Source of the DNA: Cytobacillus gottheilii | Lineage (GTDB): Bacteria > Bacillota > Bacilli > Bacillales > Cytobacillaceae | NCBI RefSeq assembly: GCF_001636345.1 | Contig: NZ_KV440945.1 | Coordinates: 4,065,854-4,129,853, forward strand | Direction of reading: 5' to 3' | Length of the DNA stretch: 64,000 bases | Part shown: one piece after another, positions 42,995 through 50,595 of the stretch | Layout of the letters: each line of letters opens with the position of its first letter | Numbering within the stretch: the first letter of the stretch is position 1 | The notes under the pieces: model-generated | What the model was told of the DNA's origin: nothing | Databases searched by the model: none | Seen by the model: only the letters and a program-made list of their open reading frames with translations | Program-made: the position numbers and the translations under genes

Positions 42995-43042
42995 CTAGAT
43001 AGAGGTTACCGGTCAATCCACTACACTAGGAGGAGATAATTT

Positions 43043-44278
43043 ATGAATCCAGTTGTTGGTCTGGATGTAGCTAAAGGTGAAAGTCAGGTTCAAATGTTCT
43101 TGGATAAAAAAATACCCTATAAAAACAGTGTGAAAGTTGAACATACGGTGGATGGTTTAAAAGAGTTATACTCTTATTTACTAGATTTAGAGCATCAAAC
43201 AGGGATGAAACCACCAGTTGTCTTGGAATCAACGGGTCACTATCATGCCCCAGTTGTACAGTTTTTAGAAGCAAGAGAGTACATTGTCATTATCGTAAAT
43301 CCATTGGTATCTTACCGAGCAAAAAGTTCTAGTTTAAGAAAAACCAAAACAGATGCCATTGATGCTTATCACTTAGGCGAACTGTATTACAAAGAGGATT
43401 TAGAGCCGCAGAAAAAGCGTGGTGTTCAGTTATTAAACCTTCGGTATCTGACAAGACAACATGAAAATATGACGGGAATTATGGTTCAAACAAAGCTTCA
43501 ATTTCAATCTGTGTTAGATCAAGTATTTCCAGAGTATAAAGGCGTTTTTGGCGATCTGTATGCCGAGGTTTCATTAAGAACTTTACAAACTTTCCCTACC
43601 TCGGAGACTGTCTTAAAAGCTTGTGTGGAGGAAATTGCACAATTTATTGATAGGCATTGTAAAGCACGATCGTTTAATTGGGCGCTTGAAAAAGCAGAGG
43701 GATTAATCGCAGCCGCAGAACGCAACCCATATCAGTCAACGCTTTATCAAAGCCTTCTTGTCAGTCTGAATATGTATATTGATTTACTTCAAGTGTACCA
43801 CCAACAGCTTTCTACGTTGGAGCGTGAGATTGATCAGTTAGCAGTACAACTCGAAGAATATGAACTACTCCAAACAATTCCCGGTGTAGGTGAAAAAATC
43901 GCTGCAACGATTATTTCTGAAATTGGGGAAATTGATCGGTTTAGTCATCCCAAAAAGTTAGTTGCCTTTGCAGGACTTGATCCTAGTGTATTTGAATCAG
44001 GTCGCTTTAAAGGCACGAAGAATCATATTACTAAACGAGGCTCTGCAAGGCTTCGCCACATGCTTTTCACAGCAGTTCGGTGTTCCATTCGAGATAGTCG
44101 TAAAAAGAAAACAACTGAAGAAACCATTGCACGAAATAAGCGATTACGTGCCTTCTACGATTTAAAACGTGAAGAAGGTAAGCCTTATAAGGTAGCCATT
44201 ATTGCATGTGCTAATAAGCTTTTACACTGGATTTATGCGATGTTAAAAACGAAAACTCCATTCCAAGAAACTATTTAG
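43043..44278 (+). CDS. IS110-family transposase (DEDD recombinase), intact
   Basis: A 411-residue transposase with AGGAGG before the ATG. The N-terminal RuvC-like DEDD domain starts with VVGLDVAKGESQVQMF (first Asp at residue 7), then VLESTGHYHAPVVQFL (Glu) and KTKTDAIDAYHLGEL (Asp pair). The C-terminal Transposase_20 domain has the helix-hairpin-helix IPGVGEKIAATIISEIG and FESGRFKGTKNHITKRGSAR, which may hold the catalytic serine. With a bridge RNA candidate just upstream it should catalyse RNA-guided insertion into the repeat family seen here. The paralogous copy at 61107 is inactivated. Confidence 0.93.
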   Translation: MNPVVGLDVAKGESQVQMFLDKKIPYKNSVKVEHTVDGLKELYSYLLDLEHQTGMKPPVVLESTGHYHAPVVQFLEAREYIVIIVNPLVSYRAKSSSLRKTKTDAIDAYHLGELYYKEDLEPQKKRGVQLLNLRYLTRQHENMTGIMVQTKLQFQSVLDQVFPEYKGVFGDLYAEVSLRTLQTFPTSETVLKACVEEIAQFIDRHCKARSFNWALEKAEGLIAAAERNPYQSTLYQSLLVSLNMYIDLLQVYHQQLSTLEREIDQLAVQLEEYELLQTIPGVGEKIAATIISEIGEIDRFSHPKKLVAFAGLDPSVFESGRFKGTKNHITKRGSARLRHMLFTAVRCSIRDSRKKKTTEETIARNKRLRAFYDLKREEGKPYKVAIIACANKLLHWIYAMLKTKTPFQETI

Positions 44279-44445
44279 TAACAGCATTTTCCTATACAAC
44301 TAAAACCTTCCAAAATGAATCAGGAGGGTTATTTGAGTTGTGCATTTTTAGTATAGCATTTAGTGATTATAAATTTAAAATATATTTATTGACAAACTAT
44401 TAGCTGGTTTTGTTTAAGTACATTTTTTCACGTTCTATTTTTAAA

Positions 44446-44889
44446 TTAATAAATTTTCCTTTGAAACCCGACCATAATTCGTTCAAGTGATACCCAACCA
44501 ATAAACTTTGGTTTTTCCCAACCTGAAGCAGTAGTTAACTTTTCTACATCAAGGTAATTATTAATCCTTACCTTATCCCATGCATGAATAACCTCTCCAT
44601 TACCAATAGATAAGCCTACATGCCCCCAATTTTTTCGCTCATCATTAATTACTCCTAAGCAATCATAAAAAACAAAGGTTCCTTTTGGAGGTATACCTGT
44701 TTGCTTATTTGCTTCATATAAATCTGCGGATTCTTTTGCAAAATCTCCACCAAAGATTTCAATGTCATTACTTCTTTCTAATGCATCCTCTACAAAAGCT
44801 AAACAAATAAGAGAATACTCTTTAGAATTCAGATGACTCTTAGCCCACTCAATTGCATTGTTAATATATTCATCATAATTTTTATCCAT
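44446..44889 (-). CDS. NlpC/P60-like cysteine hydrolase domain protein
   Basis: A cytosolic-looking protein of about 147 residues. A Cys near the start of a helix (YSLICLAFVEDAL) and a His in WGHVGLSIGNGEVIHAWDKV give the Cys-His arrangement of the NlpC/P60 and CHAP superfamily, with GTFVFYDCLG between them. There is no signal peptide and no wall-binding domain, so an intracellular or toxin-like amidase role is possible. The start at 44889 is chosen from AGAGGAGA 10 bases upstream. It lies just outside IS110 copy A, in an accessory region. Confidence 0.6.
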   Translation of the reverse strand: MDKNYDEYINNAIEWAKSHLNSKEYSLICLAFVEDALERSNDIEIFGGDFAKESADLYEANKQTGIPPKGTFVFYDCLGVINDERKNWGHVGLSIGNGEVIHAWDKVRINNYLDVEKLTTASGWEKPKFIGWVSLERIMVGFQRKIY

Positions 44890-44910
44890 TTTATTTTCTC
44901 CTCTAATCAT

Positions 44911-45167
44911 CTCTATTGGTAATTGTAAAAAAAAAAAGCTCTACTTCCTGAAAAGAAACTAATATACATTAAACATTGATTTTATAACATAATGAAAGTT
45001 ATTTTGATTGGATAAGACCTCTCTGCTGAAAGGGTCTAAAGTGTTTTTGATAAAAATTATTCCACCAATGTTATTTTAAAATCCATTTGATTACCTCCTA
45101 TTTATTAATTGAAAGTAACCGAGAGAAATAAGGATTTATTAGCTTATTGATTTAAAAACGGACAAAA
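44911..45167. other. intergenic region with a 9-codon ORF behind a strong RBS
   Basis: On the minus strand AGGAGG is followed by ATG at 45086 and nine codons (MDFKITLVE), ending at TAA 45057-45059. It is too short to call a gene and may be the start of a deleted one. Nothing else is recognisable here. Confidence 0.3.
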
Positions 45168-45200
45168 AGCCACAGAATTATATAATATAACCCTGTGGCT
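45168..45200 (-). terminator. terminator of a small transcription unit
   Basis: AGCCACAG (45168-45175) pairs with CTGTGGCT (45193-45200), and TTTTTGTC follows on the minus strand. It lies 70 bases beyond the 26-codon ORF. Confidence 0.75.
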
Positions 45201-45269
45201 CAAATGTTAAATTCAAATCAAAAAGCTAATGCTTTATTATAGTCGCACATCATAATGGAAAATCATTTT

Positions 45270-45350
45270 TTAAAAATAATATGAATCCGAATGAGTGAGA
45301 TACAAAAATTTAATTCCCAAGGTTAACTTCATTAAGTTTCTAAATTGCAT
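45270..45350 (-). CDS. small peptide gene (26 residues), unknown
   Basis: The predicted peptide is 26 residues (MQFRNLMKLTLGIK, then FLYLTHSDSYYF), basic at the N-terminus and hydrophobic to aromatic at the C-terminus. AAGGGGAGTGA lies just upstream of the ATG. An almost perfect sigma-A promoter lies 32 bases before the ATG and a terminator follows, so a short transcript is very likely real. Whether the peptide or the RNA matters is unknown. It does not match a peptide family that I recognise. Confidence 0.45.
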   Translation of the reverse strand: MQFRNLMKLTLGIKFLYLTHSDSYYF

Positions 45351-45381
45351 AGTCTCACTCCCCTTCCTTAATATTAAGAAT

Positions 45382-45410
45382 ATTTTATCATTAAGCATAT
45401 TCGAAGTCAA
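45382..45410 (-). promoter_or_regulatory. sigma-A type promoter of the small transcription unit
   Basis: On the minus strand TTGACT (45405-45410) and TAAAAT (45382-45387) are separated by exactly 17 bases. The start of transcription would be near 45375, about 25 bases before the small ORF. Confidence 0.7.
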
Positions 45411-45427
45411 CCTAATCTTACAATCGG

Positions 45428-45506
45428 CTTATTCAACTAAACTGCACCGTTAGCGACATAGAAAAAGGCTTTCCTTTTACTTAAGGAAAGCACCCGTTTG
45501 TTTAAG
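45428..45506. repeat. intergenic repeat R (copy 1, uninterrupted)
   Basis: The repeat begins TTCAACTAAACTGC, contains AAAAAGGCTTTCC/CTTAAGGAAAGC, and ends GCACCCGTTTGTTTAAG. The two ends are imperfect inverted repeats of each other (CTTAAAC on the reverse of the right end). Copies or parts occur near 42770, 47914, 48715/50551, 56391 and 60785. It shows the sites hit by IS110-family elements elsewhere in the window. Confidence 0.7.
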
Positions 45507-45555
45507 TGAAATACGTCACAATATATGTTAGGTTTGCCCTTTTATATCATGTCTT

Positions 45556-45993
45556 TTAAAAGCCTATATGCTGATTTGAAAATGTTTGTAAATTACTAGA
45601 ACTTATCCTGTATGGAATCACTTTCTTTTTGTACTGCTTCACTACATCAATGTGTTCATTGTAACAATAAATATGAAACTTTATATCATTCTTTCCTTTT
45701 GTTGTCTGAATAACAAAAGGACTAATATCAGTCTCTGGATTTAAATATGCTTTCTCAGTGCCGGTGACATTAAAATACTTTTTTAAGAATGTAGCTTTGT
45801 TAAAGCCATCAATAAATTCTTGTTTATCTTTCCCTGCTAATAACTTACCATTAAATGTAACATTAACATCTTCTGAACTAAGCTTTGGCTGGAGTTCAAA
45901 TTTGCTTAGCAGCCATGCAACAAAAGCACTTGGAGGGTTTGTTGCAAATTTTAGGATACCGGTAAGTATAATAGCAATTAAATACCATGTCAT
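45556..45993 (-). CDS. yfmQ: YfmQ-family protein
   Basis: A protein of about 145 residues with one N-terminal membrane segment (WYLIAIILTGILKFATNPP) and a C-terminal domain with FVIQTTKGKNDIKFHIYCYN and VIPYRISSSNLQTF. This pattern matches the uncharacterised YfmQ family of Bacillus. The start at 45993 is chosen because GAGGGG lies 9 bases upstream. The longer frame begins inside the preceding gene without a site. It lies 49 bases after a small membrane protein gene, likely in the same transcript. Confidence 0.7.
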   Translation of the reverse strand: MTWYLIAIILTGILKFATNPPSAFVAWLLSKFELQPKLSSEDVNVTFNGKLLAGKDKQEFIDGFNKATFLKKYFNVTGTEKAYLNPETDISPFVIQTTKGKNDIKFHIYCYNEHIDVVKQYKKKVIPYRISSSNLQTFSNQHIGF

Positions 45994-46042
45994 TTTTATT
46001 AACCCCTCATCTTGAATATCTACGGCAATAATAGGACCTATA

Positions 46043-46237
46043 TTAAACAAGATAAATAAACACCACAATTGCACCAATAATAAAAATGATCCCTAGTATG
46101 ATGTACATTAATAAGATTCTTGTTAAGTTTCCTTTAGTTGCAGAACTATAGTTTTCATCAGATTTTCCTGCAATTAGCAAAGTGCCAGCCGCGCTTGAAA
46201 CAATAATTAATATAATCAAAATGTATGAAAAGGTCAT
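46043..46237 (-). CDS. small two-helix membrane protein
   Basis: About 64 residues with two membrane segments (FSYILIILIIVSSAAGTLLI and ILLMYIILGIIFIIGAIVVF) joined by a polar loop GKSDENYSSATKGNLTR. The loop motif resembles short Bacillus proteins labelled BshB3-like in databases, but that name does not establish a role in bacillithiol synthesis and I do not assert it. The start at 46237 follows GGTGG. A yfmQ-type gene follows on the same strand. Confidence 0.6.
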   Translation of the reverse strand: MTFSYILIILIIVSSAAGTLLIAGKSDENYSSATKGNLTRILLMYIILGIIFIIGAIVVFIYLV

Positions 46238-46391
46238 AGTTCGATCCACCACCATAATTTTAAGGATTTATTATGAAACTTCAGACCCTATTGCCCTTAA
46301 TATCATAAAGGTTTTTCTTAAAATAAAAACCATCCAATTTAGAGTTATTATGACCATCCACTTTTTACAATAAAAGACAAATGTTTATTTA

Positions 46392-47834
46392 TCAATGATC
46401 TTCATAATCTTTAAATGCGTTATATAATCGTTTAATTCCTTCCCTGATTTGTTCTTCATTACTTCTAGCATATGTAAGACGGATAAACCCTTTTTTAGAT
46501 CCAAGTGTACTGCCTGGAGCAAAAATGACACCTTCCTTAATTGATTGTTCTAATAGATTGTTTTCATTTATATCTTTTTTGAATTTGCACCATAGATGAA
46601 TACCACCCATTGGAGTTGAATACTCGATATTCTCTCCAAAGTAATGGTTAAGACAACTAATTAATACATCTCTTCTTCTTTGTAATTGTTCTTTTAGAAA
46701 ATCCATGTGAATCATCAAATTATCTGAGTTAAGTAATTGATTCGCAATCCATTGCGAGACAGTGGAATGCCCAAAGTCAAACTGTTGTTTAGCATCAGCT
46801 AATCTCTCAATAACAGATTTAGGACCGACAATCCACCCAATCCTTAATCCTGGCGCTGCCATTTTTGATAATGAGCTAATATATAGCACATTCCCGTTTA
46901 TATCCATAGATTTTAAAGTGGATGTATTGTTCTTCTTAGAAAAGGACATTAAACTGTATGGATCATCTTCAATTATAGGGATCCCAAAGCGCGTAGAGAG
47001 GGATAATATCTCTTTTCTTTTCCTATAGGATAATAACATCCCAGTAGGGTTCTGGAAGATTGGATTTAAGAAGATCATTTTTATTTGTTGTTTTTCATGT
47101 AAATTTGTAAGATAATTCGAATCTATTTTGTTTTCATTTGCTGGTAGGTAAAATACCTTCAAGCCTGCTGATTTGAATATAGGAAGGCTATAGCTATAGG
47201 ATGGATCTTCAACCACAACAACATCACCAGGCTTTAATAAACACTCAATTACCAAATGTATAGCCTGTTGAGCACCTGAAGTGACAAGTAGTGATTCAGG
47301 GGTAGTTACAATATCTCTGTATTCATTAAGATGTCTTACGATTGTCTCACGTAAATTCTTATTTCCTAATGGATGGTCATAACCGAAATACAAGGGTGGT
47401 ATATCTTTTTGTAAAACATCTTGAAAAATACCATGAGGAAATAAGTCTGTAGATAATTCACCGGTAGCTAAATTAATTAGATTTTGTTCTGTAGTTTCTT
47501 TTTGAATTCTTTGTATAACAGGAATATTGGGCAAGAAAGTCCCCGCTTCAATATACATATTCCAACTAGGAATTCTCTTCTTGGTAATACCCCAAATATC
47601 TCTACTAATAATTGTTCCACTTCCTTTTTTACGTTCTATTAGCCCTTTTGCTTCTAATTCTGAGTATGCCGTTACTATTGTGCTGCGGTTTACTTCATAT
47701 TGACTTGCTAATTTTCTTTCAGATGGAAGTGGAAAATTGGTAGAAAAAGTGCCATTATTAATTCCATCCTCTATATACTCTGCTATTTGTTTATATATAG
47801 GTTTTTTCATGTTTCTGTCTGGTTTCCATTCCAA
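46392..47834 (-). CDS. MocR-type (GntR/aminotransferase) PLP-dependent regulator
   Basis: A 480-residue fusion. The N-terminal GntR winged helix (KPIYKQIAEYIEDGINNGTF, ERKLASQYEVNRSTIVTAYS) is followed by a fold-type I aminotransferase domain with VTSGAQQAIHLVIECL, NPIFQNPTGM and the PLP lysine in YISSLSKMAAPGLRIGWIVG. MocR proteins bind PLP and often regulate a nearby amino acid or vitamin B6 gene. No such gene is adjacent, so the target is unknown. A TTG start at 47834 gives the usual MEWKP beginning, with AAGGA upstream. Confidence 0.9.
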   Translation of the reverse strand: MEWKPDRNMKKPIYKQIAEYIEDGINNGTFSTNFPLPSERKLASQYEVNRSTIVTAYSELEAKGLIERKKGSGTIISRDIWGITKKRIPSWNMYIEAGTFLPNIPVIQRIQKETTEQNLINLATGELSTDLFPHGIFQDVLQKDIPPLYFGYDHPLGNKNLRETIVRHLNEYRDIVTTPESLLVTSGAQQAIHLVIECLLKPGDVVVVEDPSYSYSLPIFKSAGLKVFYLPANENKIDSNYLTNLHEKQQIKMIFLNPIFQNPTGMLLSYRKRKEILSLSTRFGIPIIEDDPYSLMSFSKKNNTSTLKSMDINGNVLYISSLSKMAAPGLRIGWIVGPKSVIERLADAKQQFDFGHSTVSQWIANQLLNSDNLMIHMDFLKEQLQRRRDVLISCLNHYFGENIEYSTPMGGIHLWCKFKKDINENNLLEQSIKEGVIFAPGSTLGSKKGFIRLTYARSNEEQIREGIKRLYNAFKDYEDH

Positions 47835-47913
47835 ATTTAAACAGTCCTTTTTGTGTTAGTATGTGTTGTAGTAAGTAACTACCCTTGTAATTTACTAATA
47901 ATTATAATACAGA

Positions 47914-48000
47914 GTTTACTGTGAAACAGCCCCGTTTACATATAAGAAAAGCCGCCTTATTTGGCAGCGATCTTGTGTATAAGCACCCGTAGTTTGAAGA
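47914..48000. repeat. intergenic repeat R (copy 2)
   Basis: AAACAGCCCCGTTTAC starts the recognisable part, AAAAGCCGCC-TTATTT-GGCAGC is the central hairpin, and AGCACCCGTAGTTTGAAG ends it. It has the same order of parts as the copies at 45428 and 56391. Confidence 0.65.
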
Positions 48001-48012
48001 ATTATGAAATGG

Positions 48013-48331
48013 TTATTTTTTTATTCTATACCAATATTTATACACTTCCTCTAACCCTAACTTAGAATATAGTTTAATGCTGGAGTGTTATTTAATATAA
48101 CTTGAAGGTATGCATATTTTGCTCCATTTTCCTTACCCCATTGTAAAATATTTTGAATGAGTTTACTTCCATAACCTCTATTTCTGTACTTTTCGGTTGT
48201 CACTATATCAAATAACCCTATGTATTCACTTCCTAAAAAAAACATTAAATAGCAGCTGAGCTTCAACATAGCCACCTGTTGCAACTTCATAAGCTTGGTA
48301 AATGCTTTTAAGTTAGGTCCTCTAACCAATC
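48013..48331 (-). pseudogene. GNAT acetyltransferase remnant with two frameshifts
   Basis: Three reading frames together give a GNAT C-terminal half: AYEVATGGYVEAQLLFN, then after a shift in a T-rich run FLGSEYIGLFDIVTTEKYRN, with the acetyl-CoA loop RGYGSKLIQ, then YLQVILNNTPALN, and after a second shift LYSKLGLEEVYKYWYRIKK. The N-terminal half of the family is missing. The acetyl-CoA binding motif is intact, but no single frame encodes an enzyme, so it is decayed. Confidence 0.75.
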
Positions 48332-48655
48332 TTCGAACCACTTAATAGGGAGTTTTATTTCTGAATAATCCAACTGTTGTAGTTCTTTAAGAGAGAATGT
48401 GTTAGCTAAATACAAATTCCATTGTGCAGAGATATCCCCTAAAATGCCGTAAAGCTTTTCATCACCTAGCTTATCCTCATTAATATAGTTCATATATTGC
48501 TTTTCACACCAATGACAAATCTGTTGATGAGTATATTGATCTGGTTTATTTATCGCACCCTTTAACAAATGAACAAGGTTTTCCTTACTAAAAAATGAAT
48601 CAATTTCTATAAAATTTGATTCATTCCAGCTACCTACATATCGGTTTCTGCTCAA
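48308..48655 (-). CDS. hypothetical protein
   Basis: About 115 residues, mostly helical, with no membrane segment or known motif. It includes FSKENLVHLLKGAI, YTHQQICHWCEKQYMNYI and IKLPIKWFEDWLEDL. A TTG start at 48655 has GGGGTGG upstream, and a GTG at 48664 is the alternative. It runs directly into the acetyltransferase remnant, so it may itself be a partial or accessory gene. I do not recognise the family. Confidence 0.45.
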   Translation of the reverse strand: MSRNRYVGSWNESNFIEIDSFFSKENLVHLLKGAINKPDQYTHQQICHWCEKQYMNYINEDKLGDEKLYGILGDISAQWNLYLANTFSLKELQQLDYSEIKLPIKWFEDWLEDLT

Positions 48656-48714
48656 AAGTTCCACCCCGGTATAAAGTTTAATTTATTTTTATTTCAACGT
48701 ATATTGTAGAGATT

Positions 48715-48731
48715 CCTTCTTCAACTAACCT
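48715..48731. repeat. intergenic repeat R end, left flank of the second IS110-type element
   Basis: TTCTTCAACTAACCT matches the CTTCAACTAAACTG end of repeat R (compare 56391 and 60785). The continuation, CTGCCCCTTTAGC, is found at 50551 after the element. The repeat is therefore split by the insertion at its CT dinucleotide. Confidence 0.65.
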
Positions 48732-48950
48732 CCCTCAATAAACAAACACTTTTCTCTTAAATACGCAGTTTTTCACCGTATTGCTATCTAACTTATTTTA
48801 CTTTACAGATTTGATTAGAGAGAAAAGTACACAATCAAGCTGTTTACGAAGAAAATGAGCGCAAGAAACTAGCCAACCTTCGGTTAATTTCTAAAAGTTG
48901 GATAAATAGGTATGTACGCACCAATGGATATCCACATTTCTTATGGGGGT

Positions 48951-49065
48951 CTACCCTCCCAAGTCTCACAGAGTCTACGCTCCTACATTCCTTCGTTCAA
49001 CCTTTCCATAAGGTGAATGTCAGTCATGCTGCCCCACAGGATCTAAGTCCTTACGTTAGTTGCGT
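48951..49065 (-). ncRNA. candidate bridge/seek RNA of the second IS110-type element
   Basis: Read on the minus strand, CAACTAAC (49055-49062) is followed by hairpin AAGGAC-TTAG-ATCCT and TGGGGCAGCAT (49026-49036). The first equals the left target flank CAACTAAC. The second is the exact complement of ATGCTGCCCC at the right flank (50548-50557). A second pair, AAGGAATG and GGGAGGG (48951-49020), matches the two element ends (CAGGAATG at 50543-50550, and CCCTC at 48732). The layout is again guide-hairpin-guide, twice, but located downstream of the transposase. Confidence 0.55.
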
Positions 49066-49140
49066 TGCCAACTAATCCCATGCTGATTTTGTCTGTTCAT
49101 CTTTTCAAATCTATTGGTTAAATCGTTAGTTTAATAGTGA

Positions 49141-50436
49141 TTAAGCTGCTATTGGTTCTTGGATAAATGCATGCATATGGGGGATGTCCTTCAACATCTT
49201 CTCTTCTTGAAACACAAACTGTTTCTTACCAATAGAGAAGAGTATACGGATGATCTTATTACATAAAGCAATTAAAGACTGCATCTTTTTCAACGGATTT
49301 TCAGGTCTCGTTGTGTAGTAATGATGGAGGGCTTTAAAGGCTTTGTTCTTGGCTACTAGAATCATAGATGCCCGGAATAACAATGCTCGTAATTTCTTTC
49401 GACCACGTTTGGTTATCCTGGTTCTCCCTTTATGCTTACCTGATGTATTTTCTTTTAAGCTAAGTCCAGCCAGTTTAGTTATCTGGCGAGGATGATTGTA
49501 TTCACTCAAATCGCCTACTTCAGCGAAGAAACCCGCCACTGTATCGCGGCCAATTCCTGTTATTTCTAACATTTGATCAACGCCTGGAATATCTTGAAGT
49601 AGTGTATCCAGAGTTTGGTCAAGTTCCTCAAACTTGTTTTGAATGAGTTCATACTTTTGGATTAACGTTCTTAACTCCATTTTAGCCATCATGGCACCCT
49701 GACGGATGCCAATCGAGCGATTGGCTGCTTCTTTTAAAGCACGAATCTTCTTAATCCCTATACTTCGTTTCACTGCTTGCCTAAGATATTCAAGCAATTC
49801 TTCTTCTGTATATCTCACCAGTTCTTCCGGTAATGCTTCAAGCTTTAATAAATGAAGAGCTGCCTTCCCTTCCCAACTTTTAAAGACGGTAAAGAACTCT
49901 GGAAAATATCGATCAATCCAGTTGTGTACCTGTCCTTGCACTATTTGTAAGTCTACATTTAATAGATCACGTAATTTCTTAGCCACACGCAGTTCTGCAA
50001 AAACTCCTTGTGGTATCGTTGGTTCGGAGTATCTACCATCTTTGACTAGTTGTGCAATGACTTTTGCGTCTTTCACATCATTCTTAGTTGGAGAATTATC
50101 GTCTAGCTCCTTACTGTGCTTGACGTGTAAGGGGTTGACCGTGACGAACTTAATCTGTTCTTCCTTTAAAATATGAGCTAAATTGAGCCAATAATGGCCT
50201 GTTGGCTCCATTCCAGTAATGACAGACTCCATTTCGTATGAATCTTTTATTTGATTAATCCAATTAATAAATGTCCTGACTCCCTCTTGAGTATTATCAA
50301 AAAAGCAAGTAGAACCTAATTCTATTCCACGATAATCCTGTGCTCTAGCTACATGATGATGTTTGGCAATATCAATACCAATGATTAAGGTTTTTGGTGT
50401 AATTTGAGCTATTTTATGATTTTGGTTATAATTCAT
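49141..50436 (-). CDS. IS110-family transposase (second type), intact
   Basis: A 431-residue DEDD recombinase. The N-terminal domain has IIGIDIAKHHHVARAQ, the Glu in VITGMEPTGHYWL and KNDVKDAKVIAQLVKDG. The C-terminal Transposase_20 domain has ITGIGRDTVAGFFAEVG and ENTSGKHKGRTRITKRGRKK. A central coiled region links them. It differs strongly from copy A (about 20 residues longer, few identical motifs), so it belongs to another subgroup. The frame is uninterrupted and may be active. Confidence 0.92.
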   Translation of the reverse strand: MNYNQNHKIAQITPKTLIIGIDIAKHHHVARAQDYRGIELGSTCFFDNTQEGVRTFINWINQIKDSYEMESVITGMEPTGHYWLNLAHILKEEQIKFVTVNPLHVKHSKELDDNSPTKNDVKDAKVIAQLVKDGRYSEPTIPQGVFAELRVAKKLRDLLNVDLQIVQGQVHNWIDRYFPEFFTVFKSWEGKAALHLLKLEALPEELVRYTEEELLEYLRQAVKRSIGIKKIRALKEAANRSIGIRQGAMMAKMELRTLIQKYELIQNKFEELDQTLDTLLQDIPGVDQMLEITGIGRDTVAGFFAEVGDLSEYNHPRQITKLAGLSLKENTSGKHKGRTRITKRGRKKLRALLFRASMILVAKNKAFKALHHYYTTRPENPLKKMQSLIALCNKIIRILFSIGKKQFVFQEEKMLKDIPHMHAFIQEPIAA

Positions 50437-50550
50437 TTTGAGACCTCCGAGTAGATATTTTGTCCCTTTTAGCTAGCCGGCTTAGGACACATTTATCTTA
50501 TCAAGAGGTCTTTTTTCTATCAAATCTCATTTTCACTTATTACAGGAATG

Positions 50551-50568
50551 CTGCCCCTTTAGCACAAT
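50551..50568. repeat. intergenic repeat R, right part after the second IS110-type element
   Basis: CTGCCCCTTTAGC equals the start of repeat R at 60798 (CTGCCCCTTTAGCGAC). After this the sequence passes into the integrase terminator. Confidence 0.6.
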
Positions 50569-50594
50569 AAAAAATGCTGCATAAATCAGCAGCA
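50569..50594 (-). terminator. terminator of the tyrosine recombinase gene
   Basis: The stem TGCTGC/GCAGCA (50575-50580 and 50589-50594) is followed by six T on the minus strand. It lies immediately after the recombinase stop. Confidence 0.75.
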
Positions 50595-50595
50595 C

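Larger units (their letters stand above)
42794..44411 (+). mobile_element. IS110-family element, copy A (intact)
   Basis: About 1618 bp, delimited by comparison with copy B at 60858-62475 (same length, few substitutions). It has no long terminal inverted repeats and no obvious target duplication, as expected for IS110. The left flank is AAAGCACCCG and the right flank is GTTTAAGTACA, the two sides of a recurrent intergenic repeat. About 250 non-coding bases precede the transposase and about 130 follow it. Ends are uncertain by 2-4 bases because flank and element share bases. Confidence 0.85.
48732..50552 (-). mobile_element. IS110-family element, second type
   Basis: About 1.8 kb, delimited by the two halves of repeat R (CAACTAACCT ending at 48731, CTGCCCC starting at 50551). 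It carries one intact transposase on the minus strand, with a long non-coding region (about 400 bases) on its 3' side and about 115 bases on its 5' side. That arrangement recalls the IS1111 subgroup. No target duplication beyond the shared CT is visible. Ends are inferred from the flanks only. Confidence 0.7.

Noticed and set aside
43071..43274. Antisense open frames inside both IS110 transposase genes
   Set aside because: They are conserved only because the two element copies are nearly identical. They have no ribosome binding site and overlap the sense gene completely.
45428..45506. Repeat R as a CRISPR repeat
   Set aside because: Copies are kilobases apart, vary in sequence and have no regular spacers or cas genes.
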